From the NCBI GenBank assembly GCA_964343275.1, contig CAYFIY010000004.1:1-55723 (forward strand): a DNA stretch of 55,723 bases. Direction: 5' to 3'. Below the pieces are notes generated by a model. That model saw only the letters and a program-made list of their open reading frames with translations, did no database searches and had not been told where the DNA came from. The position numbers and the translations under genes are program-made. The stretch comes from Hadarchaeum sp964343275. GTDB taxonomy: Archaea > Hadarchaeota > Hadarchaeia > Hadarchaeales > Hadarchaeaceae. Below, in pieces: positions 25,349-33,006 of this stretch (position 1 is its first letter; each line of letters begins with the position of its first letter).

Positions 25349-26055
25349 TGGGCAAGCGGACGAGATCTCAGCGACCCGGGGATGGTTCCCCGACCTACAG
25401 AGCGAAATCTTGGAGGAGGTTAGGCGAAATTAGACTGCCACCCCCCGAACAGACCGGCGAGGCGATAGTAGTTGATATCGTTCATGATCCTGGAAGGAAT
25501 GCACCGATCGCGAAAATAAGATATGGAGATGGTCAAGAGCGACTGGTCTTGGCCCCGGAGGGAATTATGGTCGGCGACAGACTGAACGCCGGAATTTCAG
25601 TGGAATTAAAACATGGAAGCATCATTTCCCTCGCAGAAATCCCGGAGGGAACACCGGTTTACAATATAGAGTCAAGAGTAGGAGATGGTGGAAAATTTGT
25701 TAGGTCATCAGGTTCACAAGCGATACTGATAGGTCATGACGTGGGCAGAGCTACTGTTCAGCTCCCGTCTGGTGAGATAAAAGATTTTAATCCCAGATGT
25801 CGCGCAGCCATAGGCGTAGTTGCCGGCGGTGGTCGTTTGGAAAAACCATTTGTAAAAGCCGGAAGTCGACATCACGCGTTTCTAGCAAAGGGGAAACCAT
25901 ATCCCCATGTTCGTGGAGTGGCCATGAATGTCGTAGATCATCCATTTGGGGGGGGCAGAGGGAAGCACGCCGGCAGGCCGAAGACAGTCTCCCACGGCGC
26001 CCCGCCCGGCCAGAAGGTAGGGTTAATATCAGCTAGGAGGACAGGTAAGAGGTGA
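25348..26055 (+). CDS. rpl2: Ribosomal protein L2 (uL2)
   Basis: Core protein needed for subunit joining and peptidyl transfer. MGKRTRSQRPGDGSPTYRA at the start, and the C-terminal RGVAMNVVDHPFGGGRGKH with the conserved histidine of the peptidyl-transferase region. 235 residues from the ATG that shares one base with the L23 stop. Confidence 0.98.
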   Translation: MGKRTRSQRPGDGSPTYRAKSWRRLGEIRLPPPEQTGEAIVVDIVHDPGRNAPIAKIRYGDGQERLVLAPEGIMVGDRLNAGISVELKHGSIISLAEIPEGTPVYNIESRVGDGGKFVRSSGSQAILIGHDVGRATVQLPSGEIKDFNPRCRAAIGVVAGGGRLEKPFVKAGSRHHAFLAKGKPYPHVRGVAMNVVDHPFGGGRGKHAGRPKTVSHGAPPGQKVGLISARRTGKR

Positions 26056-26059
26056 ATAG

Positions 26060-26455
26060 ATGCCGAAGAAGTTCTCATACCGAGGGTACTCACTGGAGGA
26101 GCTACAAAAGCTTCCATTGGATGACTTTGCGAAGCTCATCCCTTCGCGTCAACGAAGGTCACTGACAAGGGGTTTCACGCCAAAACAGAGGAAGTTGATA
26201 GAAAGGGCGCGTGCCGCCAGGGCTTCAGGTAGGGAGGCGCCTATACGGACCCACAACAGGGATATTGTAATCATCCCGGAGATGGTTGGTTTGAAATTCT
26301 CCGTTCACAATGGAAAGGAATTTACAATGATTGAGGTCAAGCCTGATATGGTCGGGCACCGCCTAGGCGAGTTCTCGCAGACGAGAAAGAGAGTCAATCA
26401 CGGAACTCCGGGAATAGGCGCGACTAGGAGCTCTTTGTACGTGCCGTTGAAGTGA
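26060..26455 (+). CDS. rps19: Ribosomal protein S19 (uS19)
   Basis: Head protein of the small subunit that contacts S13 and the A-site tRNA region. FSYRGYSLEELQKLPLDDF is the archaeal/eukaryotic N-terminal extension; VHNGKEFTMIEVKPDMVGHRLGEF is the conserved core, ending in a basic tail. 131 residues. It follows L2 by four bases. Confidence 0.97.
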   Translation: MPKKFSYRGYSLEELQKLPLDDFAKLIPSRQRRSLTRGFTPKQRKLIERARAARASGREAPIRTHNRDIVIIPEMVGLKFSVHNGKEFTMIEVKPDMVGHRLGEFSQTRKRVNHGTPGIGATRSSLYVPLK

Positions 26456-26459
26456 TTAT

Positions 26460-26903
26460 ATGCCTAAATCAGGTTATTCCGTCAATGTAGATGGTCCAGC
26501 TGCTATGGCTATCGGGAATGAGAGAAGGATATCTCCCAAGCATGCTATGGAGGTTTGTCGGGCAATCAGGGGCATGAGCTTGAGGGGTGCGAAAGAATAT
26601 CTGGGGGCGGTACAAATAAAGAAAAAATCGGTTCTTTTCATCAGACATCGAAAGAAGATTCCCCATCGAGGGGCAGGTGGTGCCGGAAGATACCCGGTGA
26701 AGGCAGCACGGGAGATTTTAAAGGTATTGTATAACGCTGAAGCCAATGCAGGTTATAAGGGCTTGGATGCGGAAAATCTTCGAGTTGTCCACGCCAGCGC
26801 TTACAAGGGTATTACTATTCCGGGTTATATTCCAAGGGCGATGGGGCGGACATCACCCGCCAACACGCCTCTGACCAACATAGAGATAATTCTTAAGGGT
26901 TGA
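26460..26903 (+). CDS. rpl22: Ribosomal protein L22 (uL22)
   Basis: Protein lining the exit tunnel with a long beta hairpin. It shows ERRISPKHAMEVCRAIRGMS near the start and the hairpin region GYIPRAMGRTSPANTPLTNI at the end. 147 residues, with the archaeal insert HRKKIPHRGAGGAGRYPVKA. Stop overlaps the region of the S3 start. Confidence 0.97.
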   Translation: MPKSGYSVNVDGPAAMAIGNERRISPKHAMEVCRAIRGMSLRGAKEYLGAVQIKKKSVLFIRHRKKIPHRGAGGAGRYPVKAAREILKVLYNAEANAGYKGLDAENLRVVHASAYKGITIPGYIPRAMGRTSPANTPLTNIEIILKG

Positions 26904-26908
26904 CATCA

Positions 26909-27616
26909 GTGCCAGTCGAACGTACTTTCATAAAAAAAGGCATTAAACGCGTCGAGCTTGAAACTTTTTTGGCAAATGAACTTGAGCGCGCGGGTTACGG
27001 CGGGGTTGATATAAGGAGAATTCTCACCGGTACAAGAGTGGCAGTCTACGTGGAAAGGCCTGGAATGGTGATAGGTCGGAAGGGAAAAAGCATCAAGCAA
27101 CTCACAGATGACCTCGAACAAAAATTCGGATTGGAAAAACCTCAGGTAGAGGTTGTGGAGATTCCCAACCCACAACTGTCAGGACCGATAATGGCTAAAC
27201 GCATAGCCTTCTCATTGGGGAGGGGGATAAAAGTGCGAAGGGTAGGGCACGGCATGGTCAGGACTATCATGGGCGCTGGAGCGAGGGGGGTAGAGATCGT
27301 AATTTCCGGAAGATTTGCTGGGGAACGTTCGAGAACCGCAAGGTTTTACCAAGGATACTTGAGCAAGGCTGGCGAGCCCGTAAAAAAATTTGTCAGTCAT
27401 GGTCAAGCCGTGGCGAAGTTGAAACCAGGGATAGTTGGTATAAAGGTCGGTATAATGCCTCCCGACATTGCCCTACCCGGTGAAATTAAGGTACCGGAAG
27501 TGGAGGCTAAAACTCACGAAGCGGCGACTAAGGAGCAGCCCACACACGAAAAGGTTGAAAAGGATGCGGGACTAGTCTCTGAGGAAGGTGCCCAAAATGG
27601 CAACGATAAAAGTTAA
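26909..27616 (+). CDS. rps3: Ribosomal protein S3 (uS3)
   Basis: Small-subunit protein at the mRNA entry. Its KH domain has PGMVIGRKGKSIKQL, followed by the C-terminal domain with GARGVEIVISGRFAGERSR and KPGIVGIKVGIM. A divergent acidic tail after residue 195 contains many Glu and Lys. I start it at GTG 26909, nine bases after AAGGG; a TTG at 26900 overlapping the L22 stop is the alternative. Confidence 0.96.
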   Translation: MPVERTFIKKGIKRVELETFLANELERAGYGGVDIRRILTGTRVAVYVERPGMVIGRKGKSIKQLTDDLEQKFGLEKPQVEVVEIPNPQLSGPIMAKRIAFSLGRGIKVRRVGHGMVRTIMGAGARGVEIVISGRFAGERSRTARFYQGYLSKAGEPVKKFVSHGQAVAKLKPGIVGIKVGIMPPDIALPGEIKVPEVEAKTHEAATKEQPTHEKVEKDAGLVSEEGAQNGNDKS

Positions 27617-27806
27617 GGAAATCAGGGCCATGAGTGGAGAAGAGATGTTAGAAAAGCTAAGGGAACTTAGAGGGGAACTGGCCAGAGCGCGGGCCACGGC
27701 AGCCGCGGGGGGGTCGCTGGAAAATCCGGCGAAGATACGCGAGCTCAAGCGAGGGGTTGCAAGAATGCTCACAATTTATAAAGAAAAACAAAAAGGAGTT
27801 GCATAA
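27597..27806 (+). CDS. rpl29: Ribosomal protein L29 (uL29)
   Basis: A 69-residue helical protein next to the exit tunnel. IKVKEIRAMSGEEMLEKLRE and the ELKRGVARMLTIYKEKQKG tail are diagnostic. ATG at 27597 lies inside the end of rps3, after GAGGAAGGTG. Its TAA stop (27804-27806) overlaps the apparent AUC start of aIF1 by one base, forming TAATC where TAATG would be expected. Confidence 0.96.
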   Translation: MATIKVKEIRAMSGEEMLEKLRELRGELARARATAAAGGSLENPAKIRELKRGVARMLTIYKEKQKGVA

Positions 27807-28117
27807 TCTCGCGAGAAATCTGCAAGGTTTGTGGATTACCTAAGGAGCTTTGTGTTTGCGAGGAGATCGCTCGCGAACAGCAACGAATAACTGTCTACTC
27901 CATAAAGCGAAAGTTCGGTAAAATTGTAACAATTATCGAGGGGCTGAATGAGAAACAAATAAGCATCAAGGATCTCGCCAAGAGACTCAAGTCCAAACTC
28001 GCTTGCGGCGGAACATCTAAAGATGGTAGAATTGAGCTCCAAGGGCGACATAAAGAACGAGTCAAAAAAGTGCTGATAAATATGGGATTCTCCCAAGAGA
28101 TGATTGATATTAGGTAG
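27806..28117 (+). CDS. eif1: Translation initiation factor aIF1 (SUI1) with a non-canonical start codon
   Basis: The product is clear: ICKVCGLPKELCVCEEIARE (zinc-ribbon-like N-terminus), then the SUI1 core EQQRITVYSIKRKFGKIVTI, LKSKLACGGTSKDGRIELQG and a C-terminal helix ending GFSQEMIDIR. aIF1 promotes scanning-like start-codon fidelity in the small subunit. From the in-frame stop at 27779-27781 to the conserved core there is no ATG, GTG or TTG; the first such codon in frame is a GTG near the C-terminus. The family starts a few residues before the first cysteine, at ISREIC, so the start must be ATC 27806 (seven bases after AAGGAG) or ATA 27803 (four bases after). A sequencing error ATG to ATC is possible. 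Confidence 0.9.
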   Translation: MSREICKVCGLPKELCVCEEIAREQQRITVYSIKRKFGKIVTIIEGLNEKQISIKDLAKRLKSKLACGGTSKDGRIELQGRHKERVKKVLINMGFSQEMIDIR

Positions 28118-28124
28118 GGGCACC

Positions 28125-28397
28125 ATGTCTGTTACTACAAAAAATATTTTGCGACACGAGCTTATTGGGCTCGAGGCTCAGGTCATAAGTAGTTCTGACC
28201 ATACATTACTGGGGACCTTTGGCAAAATCTTGGACGAGACGCGCGGCATCTTGGTGATAGAACACCTGTCGGATGCAAAATTTATCTCCAAATCAGGATC
28301 TACTTTTGAGATAAGATTGCCTGACGGCCAGAAAGTAGCCGTAAAGGGTGATAAGCTGGTGGGGCGGCCTGCGGAAAGGGTCAGGAGGAAGAGGTGA
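28125..28397 (+). CDS. rnp1: RNase P protein component 1 (Rpp29/Pop4)
   Basis: Sm-like protein of archaeal RNase P, which processes the 5' ends of tRNAs. The fold is seen in LRHELIGLEAQVISSSDHTL, GTFGKILDETRGILVI and a basic tail RPAERVRRKR. 90 residues. ATG at 28125 follows GTAGGGG; the location between aIF1 and S17 is standard for Euryarchaeota. Confidence 0.94.
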   Translation: MSVTTKNILRHELIGLEAQVISSSDHTLLGTFGKILDETRGILVIEHLSDAKFISKSGSTFEIRLPDGQKVAVKGDKLVGRPAERVRRKR

Positions 28398-28401
28398 AAA
28401 C

Positions 28402-28716
28402 ATGGTGGGATTAGGAATCAAATCGCCCACGGAGAAGTGTTCTGATATTAAATGTCCCTTTCATGGGCGTCTATCGGTAAGGGGTAGGGCTTTCGAAGGT
28501 GTGGTAGTGAGCGATAAAATGCTACATGGGATTACCGTTGAGCTGCAGGGCATGCAACATGTGTCAAAGTACGATAGGTACGAGAGGCGGACCTCAAAAT
28601 TTCATGCCCATAATCCCGTCTGCATTTCTGCAAAGGTTGGTGACAAAGTAAAGATTATGGAGTGCCGAAGGCTTAGTAAGACGAAGTCCTTCGTTGTAGT
28701 TCAAAAGGTGGTCTGA
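28402..28716 (+). CDS. rps17: Ribosomal protein S17 (uS17)
   Basis: OB-fold small-subunit protein. The archaeal signature CSDIKCPFHGRLSVRG near the start and the core VVSDKMLHGITVEL with SKYDRYERRTSKFHAHNP identify it. 104 residues from ATG 28402; the frame upstream of that ATG has no similarity. It lies four bases after the rnp1 stop. Confidence 0.96.
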   Translation: MVGLGIKSPTEKCSDIKCPFHGRLSVRGRAFEGVVVSDKMLHGITVELQGMQHVSKYDRYERRTSKFHAHNPVCISAKVGDKVKIMECRRLSKTKSFVVVQKVV

Positions 28717-28720
28717 GGGT

Positions 28721-29146
28721 ATGGGAAGGAAAGGTATTGGCACGGCGATAGGTGAAACCGCTGTTAATCCGACGCGGGCACTTCCAGTCGGTGCTAGACT
28801 TTTCTGTGCGGATAACACTGGCGCGAGGGAAATTCAGATAATAAGCGTTATGGGATACAAGGGCAGGCGCGCTGCATTAGGGATCGCTGGAATTGGAGAC
28901 AGGGTCGTTGCCTCTGTAAAGAAGGGTACTCCTGAATTTAGGAAACAGTTAGTTCAGGCAGTAATAGTCCGTCAGATCAAGGAATACCGGCGTAAGGACG
29001 GAATGCACGTAAAGTTCGAGGACAATGCGGCCGTGCTCGTCACGCCCGAAGCTGCCCCACGCGGGTCGGAGCTGAAAGGTCCTATGGCCAGAGAGGCCGC
29101 AGAGAGATGGCCGAAGATTGCAGGGATAGCCTCAATCGTGGTGTGA
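28721..29146 (+). CDS. rpl14: Ribosomal protein L14 (uL14)
   Basis: Intersubunit-bridge protein. LFCADNTGAREIQIISVMGY is the conserved core, with IGDRVVASVKKGTPE and the C-terminal RGSELKGPMAREAAERWPKI typical of archaea. 141 residues. Starts four bases after the S17 stop. Confidence 0.97.
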   Translation: MGRKGIGTAIGETAVNPTRALPVGARLFCADNTGAREIQIISVMGYKGRRAALGIAGIGDRVVASVKKGTPEFRKQLVQAVIVRQIKEYRRKDGMHVKFEDNAAVLVTPEAAPRGSELKGPMAREAAERWPKIAGIASIVV

Positions 29147-29149
29147 ATT

Positions 29150-29512
29150 ATGGTTTCCAAACAGCCTAGGAAGCAACGCGCCAATGTTTATTCGCTGCCA
29201 CTACACAAAAGACGTGATCTACTATCAGCTCGTCTCTCAAAGGATCTAAAAGAAAAATATAATATCCGTTCGTTGCCCATCAGAAAGGGAGACCGAGTAA
29301 AGGTGCTGTTGGGTGATTTCAAGAAAGTAGAAGGGGAGGTCCTAAGTGTTGACACCAAACGTCAGCTGATAGAAATACAGGGACTTTCCGTCACAAAGAC
29401 AGACGGCTCTCAGGTGAATAGACCGGTTCATCCTTCAAACGTGGTTTTGTTAAAGATTGTTGAAGACAAGGAACGATTGCGCATGGGTGAAGGGAGGTTA
29501 AAGGTTGGCTAA
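29150..29512 (+). CDS. rpl24: Ribosomal protein L24 (uL24)
   Basis: Assembly initiator protein with a KOW motif. QPRKQRANVYSLPLHKRRDL and YNIRSLPIRKGDRVKVLLGD with FKKVEGEVLSVDTKRQLIEI are typical. 120 residues. Its final codons overlap the TTG start of rps4e by eight bases. Confidence 0.97.
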   Translation: MVSKQPRKQRANVYSLPLHKRRDLLSARLSKDLKEKYNIRSLPIRKGDRVKVLLGDFKKVEGEVLSVDTKRQLIEIQGLSVTKTDGSQVNRPVHPSNVVLLKIVEDKERLRMGEGRLKVG

Positions 29513-30233
29513 GAAAGGCGGAGGCAGGCACCTAAAAAGGTATGGCGCGTCTAGGGCTGTAATCTTGCCCAGGAAGTCCTTTGTTTGGACGACTAAGCCT
29601 GAGCCAGGGCCGCACACGACAGTTAGCTCGATACCGCTCCGGCTTGTGATACGTGATTATTTATCGATAGCTCATAACGCGAGGGAAGCCGATAGGGCAA
29701 TATATGCAGGCGCCGTATCAGTGGACGGGATAATTAGGCGCTCGCCTGGTTTTGCTGTAGGACTCATGGATGTCGTGCAGATATCTTCGCTAGGCCGTGT
29801 CTATCGTGTACTATTAGATCATAGAGGACGTCTGGTTCTTTTCGAGACAGATCCATCTGAGGCCTCGGTCAAGCTATGCAAAGTGGTCCGTAAGCAGAAC
29901 GTAAAGAACAAAAAAATTCAACTAACTCTTCACGACGCGAAAAACTTCATGGGAGATCTTTTGGAATACAAACCAGGGGATGTCGTAAAAATTTCTTTTC
30001 CAGAACAAAAAATGATTGAGCGATTACCGTTTGAGGTTGGTAGCCTAGCCATGGTGACAGGTGGCAGAAATGTAAGCAGAGTGGGCAGGATCTCTGAGAT
30101 AAAGTTGATTTCGGGTACCCAATCAAATATAGTTACCCTTAATGACGACAGCGAAACTTTTCAGGCACCAGAGCACTACGTTTTTGTTCTGGGCAAGGAA
30201 AAATCAGCTATTGATTTGCCGGTGAGAAAATGA
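29505..30233 (+). CDS. rps4e: Ribosomal protein S4e (eS4)
   Basis: Small-subunit protein found only in archaea and eukaryotes. MAKKGGGRHLKRYGASRAVI at the start, an S4-type RNA-binding region and a KOW segment SLAMVTGGRNVSRVGRISEI. 242 residues. TTG start inside the end of rpl24; its end overlaps rpl5 in ATGA. Confidence 0.97.
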   Translation: MAKKGGGRHLKRYGASRAVILPRKSFVWTTKPEPGPHTTVSSIPLRLVIRDYLSIAHNAREADRAIYAGAVSVDGIIRRSPGFAVGLMDVVQISSLGRVYRVLLDHRGRLVLFETDPSEASVKLCKVVRKQNVKNKKIQLTLHDAKNFMGDLLEYKPGDVVKISFPEQKMIERLPFEVGSLAMVTGGRNVSRVGRISEIKLISGTQSNIVTLNDDSETFQAPEHYVFVLGKEKSAIDLPVRK

Positions 30234-30736
30234 ATCCGATGAGAGAGATCAGAGTGGAAAAGATAGTACTAAACATTGGTACTGGCGAAGGCGGTGAAAA
30301 GTTAGACAAGGCGGAGAAAGTACTCGGTGTGATTGCTGAGCGGAGGCCCAAGCGAACTTATGTAAAAAAATCCATTAGGGATTGGGGAATCAAGGAAGGA
30401 GAGCCGATTGGTTGCATGGTGACTTTACGCAGGGAGTCAGCCATCAAAGTATTGAAAAGTTTACTTGATGCTGTCGAAGAAAAAATTAAAGCTGATTCGT
30501 TCGACGACGGTGGCAACTTATCATTTGGCATTAAGGAGCATATCGATATCCCGGGGATGTCATATGATCCAGATATTGGGATATTTGGCATGGACGTGTC
30601 AGTAGTCCTGGAAAGGAGGGGCTACCGAATAAAAAGGAGAAGCCGACGTCCCAAGTCGGTTCCGAGAAGTCACAAGATCACCACAGGAGAAGCGATAAAT
30701 TTCATGAGTGAAAAATTTAAAATAGAGGTGCTATAG
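30230..30736 (+). CDS. rpl5: Ribosomal protein L5 (uL5)
   Basis: 5S rRNA-binding protein of the central protuberance. MREIRVEKIVLNIGTGEGGE at the start and FGIKEHIDIPGMSYDPDIGI in the middle are diagnostic. 168 residues from the ATGA overlap with rps4e; an ATG three codons downstream is possible. Its TAG is immediately followed by the TTG of rps14. Confidence 0.97.
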   Translation: MNPMREIRVEKIVLNIGTGEGGEKLDKAEKVLGVIAERRPKRTYVKKSIRDWGIKEGEPIGCMVTLRRESAIKVLKSLLDAVEEKIKADSFDDGGNLSFGIKEHIDIPGMSYDPDIGIFGMDVSVVLERRGYRIKRRSRRPKSVPRSHKITTGEAINFMSEKFKIEVL

Positions 30737-30883
30737 TTGTCTAAAAGGAAGTACGGGAAAGGAGCGCATAAATGTACGCACTGTGGCAGCCATGGTCATA
30801 TTTACCAACAGCACGGACTAAATCTCTGCCGTCGATGCTTTAGAGAACTAGCTCCAGAAATGGGATTCAGTAAATATAGCTGA
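30737..30883 (+). CDS. rps14: Ribosomal protein S14 type Z (uS14)
   Basis: A 48-residue zinc-binding small-subunit protein. The two CxxC pairs CTHC (residues 13-16) and CRRC (31-34) hold a zinc ion, with SKRKYGKGAHK at the start and ELAPEMGFSKYS at the end. TTG start directly after the L5 stop, with GAGGTG about ten bases upstream. It is short enough to be missed by length filters. Confidence 0.97.
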   Translation: MSKRKYGKGAHKCTHCGSHGHIYQQHGLNLCRRCFRELAPEMGFSKYS

Positions 30884-30892
30884 GGTATTGTA

Positions 30893-31282
30893 ATGTCAGT
30901 AGACTCTCTTGCCAACACTCTTTCTAAAGTCGATAACTACGAACGCGCTAGGAAGCGAGAAGTCGTTGTATCACCTGCGTCTAAACTGGTTCGAGAAGTC
31001 TTACAAATAATGCAAGAAGAAGGTTTCATCGACGCGTTCGAATTCATCGACGATGGACTCTCCGGGGAGTTTAGGGTCGAGTTGAAAGGCAAGATAAACC
31101 GATGCGGGGTAATAAGGCCCAGATATGCTGTTGGGAAGGACGAGTATGAAAAGTGGGAAAAGCGCTATCTTCTGGCCGCGGGGTTTGGGGCCCTCGTAGT
31201 ATCGACTTCTAGAGGGATGATGACTCACACGAAGGCGAAGGGGTTAGAACTTGGCGGAAGACTGATCGCGTATGTTTATTGA
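30893..31282 (+). CDS. rps8: Ribosomal protein S8 (uS8)
   Basis: Central-domain small-subunit protein that also regulates spc operons in bacteria. MSVDSLANTLSKVDNYERAR at the start and GFGALVVSTSRGMMTHTKAK at the end. 129 residues. Unusually it is followed by a 380-base gene-free gap before rpl6. Confidence 0.97.
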   Translation: MSVDSLANTLSKVDNYERARKREVVVSPASKLVREVLQIMQEEGFIDAFEFIDDGLSGEFRVELKGKINRCGVIRPRYAVGKDEYEKWEKRYLLAAGFGALVVSTSRGMMTHTKAKGLELGGRLIAYVY

Positions 31283-31662
31283 ATTTGTCATCTAGCGCTT
31301 CAAGTGTCTAGACTGTATCTCTCCGTGACTTTTTTGTTATTCAAATTCAGTAAGCTTTTTCATCTTAAGTCTTGGCCAATCTTGATCGATTATGTGAGTT
31401 TTAGTTTCACGGAAGAAATCAACTTAGGCTATAACTATTCCACAACTAAAACATTACAGCCTTTTTCGCATCTAGTGAGTTGTCTAGAGGGCAAATAAGA
31501 TATAACTAGCGTGTTATCTCTGGATAACTGAAAGCTAAGAAATTGGTATGTACGTGAGAATAAGTCCAGGAAAATTGAGATGTTATTTGGGAGATAGGAG
31601 AACCTTCACGTTTTTAATAGAGAAACACTGAAAGTAGACGGGATGAGTAGAAAGGGTCGATT
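31283..31662 (+). other. 380-base gap between rps8 and rpl6
   Basis: No recognisable protein. The only sizable plus frame (31304-31498) has no ribosome site and odd composition. Visible elements: T-tracts at 31329-31335, 31355-31359 and 31462-31466, a perfect six-base-pair hairpin GTTATC-TCTG-GATAAC (31513-31528), and two similar blocks, CATCTAG followed by TGTCTAGA, at 31289-31312 and 31469-31488. A TATA-like box precedes rpl6. It probably contains a terminator and a new promoter, perhaps also a small RNA. Confidence 0.5.
31609..31620 (+). promoter_or_regulatory. Probable promoter of the rpl6 half of the operon
   Basis: CGTTTTTAATAG lies about 45 bases before the rpl6 ATG, with a GAAAGGG ribosome site in the presumed leader. 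It fits a TATA box at the proper distance for a start near 31640. Confidence 0.4.
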
Positions 31663-32193
31663 ATGGTGCCCATATCACGGGAAAAGATAGATTTGCCTGA
31701 AGGCGTAGAGGCAAAGGTTACTGACAATAATATCGAGGTTAGCGGACCTAAAGGTAAAGTTTTAAGAACATTTAATGATCCTGAGATGAAGATAGAAGTC
31801 GAAGGCCATACAATTTTGGCTGAGATAGGATCCGTGCGACGCAAGAAAAGAGCTATGATGGGAACTTTTAGATCACACATTTTGAACATGGTCAAAGGAG
31901 TGACTGAGGGATTTATCTACAAATTGCGGGTGGTTTACTCTCATTTCCCAATATCAATAAAGGCAGACGGAAAACGTGTTATAATTAACAATTTTCTTGG
32001 AGAACGGTCACCAAGAGTTGCCTACATTGCAGGCGACGTTACGGTCGAGATAAGCGGCGAAGATTTGCTTGTCAAGGGAATAAACAGAGATAATGTAGGA
32101 CAGACAGCGATTAACATAGAATCAGCGACCTCAGTTAAATACAAAGACAAAAAAACATTCCAAGACGGTTGTTACATATGTGAGAGGTCGTGA
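31663..32193 (+). CDS. rpl6: Ribosomal protein L6 (uL6)
   Basis: Large-subunit protein near the factor-binding site. Two similar domains are visible: VEAKVTDNNIEVSGPKGKVL near the start and VTVEISGEDLLVKGINRDNV, with FLGERSPRVAYIAG before it. 176 residues. ATG at 31663 after AAAGGG; first gene after the gap. Confidence 0.97.
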   Translation: MVPISREKIDLPEGVEAKVTDNNIEVSGPKGKVLRTFNDPEMKIEVEGHTILAEIGSVRRKKRAMMGTFRSHILNMVKGVTEGFIYKLRVVYSHFPISIKADGKRVIINNFLGERSPRVAYIAGDVTVEISGEDLLVKGINRDNVGQTAINIESATSVKYKDKKTFQDGCYICERS

Positions 32194-32197
32194 TAAA

Positions 32198-32551
32198 TTG
32201 GTGAAAAAGAGATTGCCAGAGTTCAAGCGTCAAGAGTGGTTCAGATTCAAGAAGTTGGGGACAAAATGGCGTAAACCAAGAGGCAGTGACAGCAAGATGC
32301 GGGTGCGGATGAGCGGAAGAGGTAAGATGGCATCCATGGGGTATAGGGTTCCCAAAAATACAAGAGGGCTTCATCCCACTGGTTTGAAAGAGGTATTGGT
32401 AAAAAACACGATGGATCTCGCGGGGATTGATACCAGCTGTCAAGTCGTAAGGATATCTTCGGGTGTGGGTAAAAGAAAGAAACAACAGATTTTGAAGAAA
32501 GCTGATGAACTCAAAATAAGGGTATTAAATCCAGGAGTTAATAGAGCATGA
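32198..32551 (+). CDS. rpl32e: Ribosomal protein L32e (eL32)
   Basis: Archaeal/eukaryotic large-subunit protein. FKRQEWFRFKKLGTKWRKPR and PKNTRGLHPTGLKEVLVKNT are diagnostic. I place the start at TTG 32198, just after the L6 stop; GTG 32201 is equally possible and GTG 32180 would overlap rpl6. About 117 residues. Confidence 0.93.
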   Translation: MVKKRLPEFKRQEWFRFKKLGTKWRKPRGSDSKMRVRMSGRGKMASMGYRVPKNTRGLHPTGLKEVLVKNTMDLAGIDTSCQVVRISSGVGKRKKQQILKKADELKIRVLNPGVNRA

Positions 32552-33006
32552 AACTAGACAAAAAGAAAAGGCTAGCGGCTAATATTCTAGGGATAGGTGT
32601 GAACAGGGTCTGGATAGACCCGACCCGCTCCGTGGATATTTCATTAGCGATCACCCGCAATGATATACGCGGTCTTATAAAACAAGGGGCCATTAAGGCA
32701 AATCCGGAAGTTGGTATCAGTAGAGGTAGACTGAGGAAGAGGCTTCTAAAAAGAAAAATTGGCAGGCGTGGCGGCCCTGGCTCCAGAAAAGGGGCAATTG
32801 GTGCGAGGACACCAAGGAAGGCCAAGTGGATAAGGACAGTTCGCCCGTTGCGCTCAAAGCTGAAAGAGATAAATAAAGAAGGTGTGGTCAGTTCAAGTGA
32901 CTACAGGAAAATTTACCGCATGATAAGCGGCGGCGTCTTCAAGAGCAAGGGACACCTTGAAACTTATCTAAAGGAAAGAGGAATTTTGAGGCGAACGAAT
33001 GACTAG
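32548..33006 (+). CDS. rpl19e: Ribosomal protein L19e (eL19)
   Basis: Archaeal/eukaryotic protein with a long basic helix. MKLDKKKRLAANILGIGVNR at the start, RKIGRRGGPGSRKGAIGART in the middle, and a charged C-terminal helix. 152 residues. Starts in a four-base ATGA overlap with L32e and overlaps the L18 start. Confidence 0.97.
   Translation: MKLDKKKRLAANILGIGVNRVWIDPTRSVDISLAITRNDIRGLIKQGAIKANPEVGISRGRLRKRLLKRKIGRRGGPGSRKGAIGARTPRKAKWIRTVRPLRSKLKEINKEGVVSSSDYRKIYRMISGGVFKSKGHLETYLKERGILRRTND

Noticed and set aside
30734..30739. L5 and S14 in one frame across TAG, and likewise L30 and L15, as evidence that TAG is a sense codon
   Set aside because: Reading TAG as sense would fuse essential ribosomal proteins; several genes also have TAG backed by a second stop within a few codons (L3, NAD kinase, L14e).
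31304..31498. 64-codon frame in the S8-L6 gap as a gene
   Set aside because: No ribosome site, weak start, and composition typical of non-coding AT-rich DNA.
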